From: an uncultured Methanobrevibacter sp. | Lineage (GTDB): Archaea; Methanobacteriota; Methanobacteria; Methanobacteriales; Methanobacteriaceae | Direction: 5' to 3' | NCBI GenBank assembly: GCA_902783085.1 | Contig: CACZPT010000148.1 | Location: forward strand, 1 to 10,400 | DNA: 10,400 nt | Part shown: one piece after another, positions 6,641 to 10,400 of the stretch | Layout of the letters: every line of letters starts with the position of its first letter | Numbering within the stretch: position 1 is the first letter of the stretch | The notes under the pieces: model-generated | The model's input: the letters and a program-made list of their open reading frames with translations, nothing else | Database searches by the model: none | What the model was told of the DNA's origin: nothing | Program-made: the position numbers and the translations under genes

Positions 6641-7894
6641 TCACTGTAATTTAAATTCCTTATTTTCTATCATTTTCTTTAATTTTAAAGATAATTTATT
6701 ACCTCTTAATCTATCGGATTGCCTACATATAATTGGAATATTTACATCTTTATTATTGATTTCTAAATTAACATCTCCTGTATTCATATCAAATGCGTCG
6801 TGCCTGCAGAAATTAGCACACATTCCACATCCAAAACAACGAGATAAATCCAGCCTTTGATTTGAAAAAGCATTTGTCGGGCATATTTCACTAACAGTAC
6901 ATCTTTCACAATCACTACACTTTGTCCTATCAAATTGCGGTCTTAAATCATAACCATTCCACATTTCATCATAATTTGTTTGTGTTAACGGTAAATGACG
7001 TCCTTTAATATCTGCAACCGGCAGGTCAATATCCTTATCCTGAATAAGTAAATTATTATAAATTTCCTCATTCAATACAGGTATTGGAATAGCTACAGTA
7101 TCGTAAACCTCACCGCCCTGACCAGTTTTAAAACCGCCAAGATAATATGAATCCATTTGCTTATAATCAGCAGCCAACATTAGATTTGGCTTTTCAGCAC
7201 TTGATCTTGTTCCATCACCTAAAACATAACCTTCAGCTCCATTTAAAAGTACTTTTATACCTGGTTTTATGATATTGTGTGGAATATCGTTTTGAAGCGG
7301 GTTTAAGTCTCCACATCCTGAAAATGTTAACCCTGAAAGATTACCTTCAAGAGGTGTTGCTGCAAATATTGATGATACCTGTTCTTTTCCTGGATTTGTA
7401 AATGCTGTGTAGTTTTTAAATGCCATACGGGAACCTATAATTTGGCCTCTTATAATGTCATCAACTGTTATTTGGGTTTCTATTGTTTTTCCATCAACAC
7501 TTTCAACTCTTACATCTACACTTTTTCCTTCCAAAAGTTCTTTTAGGAGAAATCCTCCACCATAACTTTCATCATGAATGGAATGGGCTGTTCCGTGCAG
7601 TATTGCATCAACAGAACCTAACCATTCATTAGGGCATGGCCCTGCATAAGCCGGAACACCATTTAAATAAACCTCACGGGCTCTTATAAATTCACCAGGC
7701 TGTGAAACTACAAAATTTAAAATAGCTGCAGTACCGCTCATTATACCGCAGGTTCCTGTAGTTACCACATCGACTTCTTCAAAACTTGGTTCGTTTGATG
7801 ATTTAACAAGTTTTTTAAACTCTTCTGCTGTATAAATATTAGCTTCACCGGATTCTATTTTTTTATTAATCTGGTCGATTGTTCTAGCTGTCAA
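6641..7894 (-). CDS. DUF39 (COG1900) sulfur-insertion protein fused to a 2x[4Fe-4S] ferredoxin; candidate last enzyme of coenzyme M synthesis
   Basis: Of 417 residues, about 1-315 form a DUF39 domain (TGTCGIMSGTAAIL around C49, C87, and FSGCGDLNPL with C194). Residues about 320-368 form a ferredoxin with C326-C329-C332-C338 (a CX2CX2CX5CP variant) and C353-C356-C359-C363. The tail holds the RQSDR signature after C390. DUF39 proteins convert aldehydes to thiols: in Methanosarcina and Methanocaldococcus the family is implicated in making homocysteine from aspartate semialdehyde and sulfide, and I recall a DUF39-ferredoxin paralogue proposed to turn sulfoacetaldehyde into coenzyme M. Direct linkage to comA favours the coenzyme M role; homocysteine synthesis is the alternative. 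The start is TTG at 7892-7894 with AGAAGG upstream overlapping the comA stop; the next in-frame ATG would delete C49. Confidence 0.85.
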   Translation of the reverse strand: MTARTIDQINKKIESGEANIYTAEEFKKLVKSSNEPSFEEVDVVTTGTCGIMSGTAAILNFVVSQPGEFIRAREVYLNGVPAYAGPCPNEWLGSVDAILHGTAHSIHDESYGGGFLLKELLEGKSVDVRVESVDGKTIETQITVDDIIRGQIIGSRMAFKNYTAFTNPGKEQVSSIFAATPLEGNLSGLTFSGCGDLNPLQNDIPHNIIKPGIKVLLNGAEGYVLGDGTRSSAEKPNLMLAADYKQMDSYYLGGFKTGQGGEVYDTVAIPIPVLNEEIYNNLLIQDKDIDLPVADIKGRHLPLTQTNYDEMWNGYDLRPQFDRTKCSDCERCTVSEICPTNAFSNQRLDLSRCFGCGMCANFCRHDAFDMNTGDVNLEINNKDVNIPIICRQSDRLRGNKLSLKLKKMIENKEFKLQ

Positions 7895-7905
7895 TTGAAA
7901 ACCTT

Positions 7906-8679
7906 CTAATTAATTTTTCCTAAAGTGTCTCCTCTTAAACCTTGTCTTAATGTTTCAAGAGAAGTGATATCATCACTTGAAATGTTACCTAAATTAACGT
8001 CATTACCTATTTTTAAGATGAAATATACTTGTTGGTCTTTATTTGGAGCTTCCCATAAGATTTTATCGTTTTGGAATTTATCTAAAATATAATCCACTTC
8101 ATCATCTTTGGCTTTTCCAGCCTCATCAAATATACCTATATTTTTTCCGCCTTCTCTTGCTTCAACAATGATTAAACTGGATCCGGCATCAAGTTCTTCT
8201 TGCATATATTCGATTCTTTCATCAAGTGTAAGTTCTTTATCCAAATTCGGATCTTTTTTTCCAACTTCAGACAATACTTCAAAACCTCTGGTTTTTGCTT
8301 TTTTAATTGATTCTAATTTATCTTTGCGTGATAAATTTGTGGAGCCGTCTGATATTTCAATTGCCTCAAAACCCAGGTTATGGGCTTGTTGGAAAAATTC
8401 TTCTAATTTATTATTTGCAAATGCAAGTTCAAACAATGTTCCTCCAGTATATGGAGTAATATCATGTTCTTTATACATTTTAATTTTAGCTTTTATAATT
8501 TCCTCATCGTGGATTATTGAAGTTCCCCATCCGAATTTAAGGTAATCCACATATTCTCCAGCAATATCCATTAGACTTTGAGCTGTTTCGAGTCCTAAAC
8601 CTTTGTCTAGGACCATTGTAATACCTTTGTTTCGTGGTTTTTCTTCTCTTTTATTTAGTAAAAATTCAAATGCTTTCAA
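7906..8679 (-). CDS. comA: Phosphosulfolactate synthase (ComA)
   Basis: This 257-residue TIM-barrel enzyme adds sulfite to phosphoenolpyruvate in a Mg-dependent reaction, giving (2R)-phosphosulfolactate, the first committed step of the PEP route to coenzyme M. Family signatures run along the length: MKAFEF at the N-terminus, VLDKGL (23-28), KFGWGTS (48-54), GGTLFE (79-84), GFEAIEISDGS (103-113), SEVGKK (137-142, where a catalytic lysine has been assigned in the Methanocaldococcus enzyme), EAREGGKNIG (173-182), and LETLRQGLRGDTLGK near the end. The start is TTG at 8677-8679, preceded by GTGAT; the MKAFEF beginning matches characterised ComA proteins, and no ATG lies upstream in frame. It is the first gene of the operon. 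Other coenzyme M genes (comB, comC, comDE) are not in the window. Confidence 0.95.
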   Translation of the reverse strand: MKAFEFLLNKREEKPRNKGITMVLDKGLGLETAQSLMDIAGEYVDYLKFGWGTSIIHDEEIIKAKIKMYKEHDITPYTGGTLFELAFANNKLEEFFQQAHNLGFEAIEISDGSTNLSRKDKLESIKKAKTRGFEVLSEVGKKDPNLDKELTLDERIEYMQEELDAGSSLIIVEAREGGKNIGIFDEAGKAKDDEVDYILDKFQNDKILWEAPNKDQQVYFILKIGNDVNLGNISSDDITSLETLRQGLRGDTLGKIN

Positions 8680-8732
8680 AGTATCACATTCATTATAATT
8701 ATTATGTTTATTAATAGTACTGATTAAAGTAG

Positions 8733-8740
8733 TATATTTA
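8733..8740 (-). promoter_or_regulatory. Probable TATA box of the comA-DUF39-hdrCBA operon
   Basis: On the minus strand the sequence reads TAAATATA, preceded by A-rich CTTTAAAAACA that could supply a BRE. Transcription would begin near 8708-8712, about 30 nt before the comA TTG, leaving room for the GTGAT ribosome binding site. The region is very AT-rich, so other TATA-like elements exist and the choice rests on spacing. Confidence 0.4.
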
Positions 8741-8759
8741 TGTTTTTAAAGTAATAATA

Positions 8760-8775
8760 TATAACTATTGTTATA
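8760..8775. repeat. Inverted repeat beside the UPF0280 promoter, possible operator
   Basis: TATAAC (8760-8765) and GTTATA (8770-8775) are perfect inverted arms around TATT. The right arm overlaps the likely TATA box of the UPF0280 gene, so a bound protein would block the basal machinery. Short AT-only dyads arise by chance in such sequence, so support is weak. Confidence 0.25.
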
Positions 8776-8779
8776 AATA
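8770..8779 (+). promoter_or_regulatory. Probable TATA box of the UPF0280/ProC-like operon
   Basis: GTTATAAATA fits the archaeal TATA consensus and lies about 40 bp before the ATG at 8816. Transcription would start near 8798-8803, leaving about 15 nt of leader. No Shine-Dalgarno motif is present in that leader. An alternative, AATATATAAC at 8757-8765, would give a longer leader. Confidence 0.4.
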
Positions 8780-8815
8780 CTTTCATTTAATAAACAGTAA
8801 ATCCAATATTAAAAT

Positions 8816-9532
8816 ATGAATTTTCAAGAAATCAATGTTGATGAAACACATATACGTTTAACATGTGATATTTCCAATCATGACTTAAAAAAATTCATTT
8901 ATTCCATTAGAAGAGACTTGAAAGATTATATCTTAAAAAATCAGGATTTTTTACTCTCACTTGAAACATTAAATAATGAAAATGAAAATTTATCTGAAAT
9001 TGTTTTAGAAATGTATAAAACATCAAGAATTACAGATACCGGTCCGATGGCTTGTGTTGCAGGAACAATTTCTAAAATGAGTCTTGATTATCTGATATAT
9101 AAAGGAAGCAAATATTCCATTGTAGAAAATGGTGGGGATATTGCATTAATTAACAACAAGACAGTGCTATGCGGAATATACTCAAACAACCCAATTCTTG
9201 GAAATGATATTGCTTTTAAGCTAAAAAAAAGAAAAACCCCATTGGGAATCTGCACGTCATCAGGTAAAATCGGCCACTCAATCAGCTTTGGCTCATCGGA
9301 TTGTGTAACGGTTCTTGCAAACAATGCTTCAATAGCTGATGGGCTTGCAACAAGAATTGCAAATGACGTTGTAGGCAATACAAGTGAAGATAAAGTAACT
9401 AACGCAGTAGAAACTGCTGAAAACTATAGGGAATTTTTCAACGGAGCACTAATAATATCTGATGAAAATGTTGCAACGATCGGCAGGTTACCAAAAATTA
9501 TTGAAAGTAATGAATTTACGGTGAAGCTATGA
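8816..9532 (+). CDS. UPF0280 family protein (ApbE-like fold), function unknown
   Basis: This 238-residue protein carries the UPF0280 pattern. It opens with INVDETHIRL, has TGPMACVAGTIS (75-86) and VENGGDIAL (103-111), and a long conserved stretch with GICTSSGKIGHSISFG (144-159) and IADGLATRIAND (173-184). The family is related to ApbE flavin transferases, whose ATA-containing metal motif corresponds to the last segment. The other ApbE hallmarks are not obvious, so flavin transfer should not be assumed. UPF0280 is widespread in methanogens. An in-frame TAA lies two codons upstream, so ATG at 8816 is the only reasonable start, and it has no recognisable ribosome binding site. It overlaps the next gene by 4 bp and diverges from comA. 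The family call is firm; its role is unknown. Confidence 0.88.
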   Translation: MNFQEINVDETHIRLTCDISNHDLKKFIYSIRRDLKDYILKNQDFLLSLETLNNENENLSEIVLEMYKTSRITDTGPMACVAGTISKMSLDYLIYKGSKYSIVENGGDIALINNKTVLCGIYSNNPILGNDIAFKLKKRKTPLGICTSSGKIGHSISFGSSDCVTVLANNASIADGLATRIANDVVGNTSEDKVTNAVETAENYREFFNGALIISDENVATIGRLPKIIESNEFTVKL

Positions 9533-10317
9533 ATCTTGGAATAATTGGCTATGGAAATATTGGAGAACTACTTGTGCAAAATATATTGAATTTAGATAAA
9601 CATGATTTTAATAAACTCTACATTTCAAATAGACACATAGCGAAAATAGAATTTTTAAGAGACAATGATGGAGTAATATGTACTGACTCAAATATTGAAG
9701 TTTCTAAAAATTGTGAAAAAATAATAATATGTGTCGAAACACCGGACTTCTTTAGTGTAATCGATGAAATCAAACCACATATAGACAAAAAAAGCCACAT
9801 CATATACTGCTGTGCAGGAATTGACATCAAAGAAAGAAAAAACAAATACCCCATTGATATGACCTGCATAATACCGACAATAGCCTCAACATATGATGGC
9901 ATTACACCAAAAAAAGGAGTATCACTAATTTATCATGATGAAAATCTCAAAGAAGATAATAAAAAATATATCAACGAATTATTTTCACAATTCAGCGAAA
10001 TTAAAATTGTTGAAAAATATGACGAACTAGCAATTTTAACACTAGCTACTAGTTGTATGCCAGCATTTATTGCACTTACACTCGATAAATTATCTGAAAA
10101 ACTTGAATTAAATTCAAATATCAAAAAAGAAGAATTTATAAAACTATTGTGTGAAACTTCAAAGTCAACATCACAAATAATGCTGGAAGAAAAATACACC
10201 AGCGACGAGCTAATCGCTAAAGTCGCAACAAAAAATGGAATAACCGAAAAAGGACTAATATATTTAGATGATGAATTAAAAAACATGTGTCAAAATCTAA
10301 TTAATATAATAATTTAG
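9529..10317 (+). CDS. ProC/ComER-like NAD(P)-binding oxidoreductase, not a standard P5C reductase
   Basis: This 262-residue protein begins with a Rossmann motif GIIGYGNIGELL (4-15) and has SNR (33-35), typical of NADP-binding members of the pyrroline-5-carboxylate reductase superfamily. Further markers are ICVETPDF (67-74), the strand with CCAGIDI (94-100), and a C-terminal dimerisation domain (about 160-262). There the P5C-reductase loop SPGGTT is replaced by TKNGIT (234-239), within AKVATKNGITEKGL. That version resembles ComER-like paralogues, so proline synthesis is unlikely. Its ATG lies in an ATGA overlap with the UPF0280 stop, with GGTGA as ribosome binding site at about 9520-9524, so the two are co-translated and probably work together. 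An F420- or NADP-dependent step on an unknown substrate is possible; nothing in the sequence decides this. Confidence 0.8.
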   Translation: MNLGIIGYGNIGELLVQNILNLDKHDFNKLYISNRHIAKIEFLRDNDGVICTDSNIEVSKNCEKIIICVETPDFFSVIDEIKPHIDKKSHIIYCCAGIDIKERKNKYPIDMTCIIPTIASTYDGITPKKGVSLIYHDENLKEDNKKYINELFSQFSEIKIVEKYDELAILTLATSCMPAFIALTLDKLSEKLELNSNIKKEEFIKLLCETSKSTSQIMLEEKYTSDELIAKVATKNGITEKGLIYLDDELKNMCQNLINIII

Positions 10318-10355
10318 TATCTGTAAATTTGTTAGTTGGTAATTTGATTTTGTGA

Positions 10356-10400
10356 TTTTTTCGCAGAAATTTTTCAATTTTTTCTTTTTTGCGAAAATTT
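10356..10400 (+). terminator. T-rich termination region with an 8-bp inverted repeat
   Basis: After the last gene the sequence becomes T-rich with several T-runs (10356-10361, 10378-10383, 10385-10390), the usual archaeal termination signal. TTTTCGCA (10358-10365) and TGCGAAAA (10390-10397) are perfect inverted arms 24 nt apart. The window ends here, so what lies beyond is unknown. Confidence 0.45.

Noticed and set aside
8108..8545. Open frame of 145 codons on the plus strand.
   Set aside because: It lies entirely antisense to comA, is Ser/Pro-rich in the manner of shadow frames, and has no ribosome binding site or recognisable motif.
9618..10286. Two open frames on the minus strand opposite the ProC-like gene, with hydrophobic, membrane-like composition.
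   Set aside because: AT-rich antisense frames translate to Ile/Ser/Phe-rich strings by default. The plus-strand gene has clear Rossmann and dimerisation motifs.
9529..10317. Annotation as proC, pyrroline-5-carboxylate reductase for proline synthesis.
   Set aside because: The C-terminal SPGGTT substrate loop is replaced by TKNGIT, a form seen in ComER-like paralogues, and the context is not proline metabolism.

Overview
The window looks like the chromosome of a low-GC (roughly one third GC by eye) methanogenic archaeon of the order Methanobacteriales, most likely Methanobrevibacter or a close relative. The evidence is a coenzyme M biosynthesis gene (comA), a DUF39/ferredoxin protein, a full set of heterodisulfide reductase-type genes (hdrC, hdrB, hdrA), a methanogen-typical UPF0280 protein, archaeal TATA boxes, and ribosome binding sites matching the archaeal 16S 3' end (AGGTGA/GGAGG types). 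The genus is an inference.

Region 1 (about 100-2612, plus strand) is a fatty- or organic-acid activation operon. It holds an XRE-cupin regulator, a 47-codon small ORF with a strong ribosome binding site, and an ACSF2/YngI-type acyl-CoA ligase. A 12-bp perfect inverted repeat sits where transcription of the regulator should start, which suggests autoregulation. The operon ends in a hairpin plus T-run that overlaps the ligase stop codon.

Region 2 (2758-8740, minus strand) is one tight operon read comA, DUF39-ferredoxin, hdrC, hdrB, hdrA, with ATGA overlaps at both hdr junctions and a hairpin/T8 terminator after hdrA. The hdr set is not the standard housekeeping version. HdrA carries a C-terminal MvhD-like domain in which every expected [2Fe-2S] cysteine is gone. 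HdrB has lost one cysteine of the CC pair in its second CCG motif. Together with the comA and DUF39 linkage, this suggests a dedicated electron-delivery module for sulfur insertion in coenzyme M synthesis. That role is a hypothesis, and it is the most interesting content of the window.

Region 3 (8757-10317, plus strand) diverges from comA. It encodes a UPF0280 (ApbE-like) protein with a very short or absent leader and, overlapping it by 4 bp, a ProC/ComER-like NAD(P)-binding protein that lacks the normal P5C reductase C-terminal loop. A T-rich tail with an inverted repeat closes the window. No tRNA, rRNA, CRISPR, insertion sequence or phage genes were seen.
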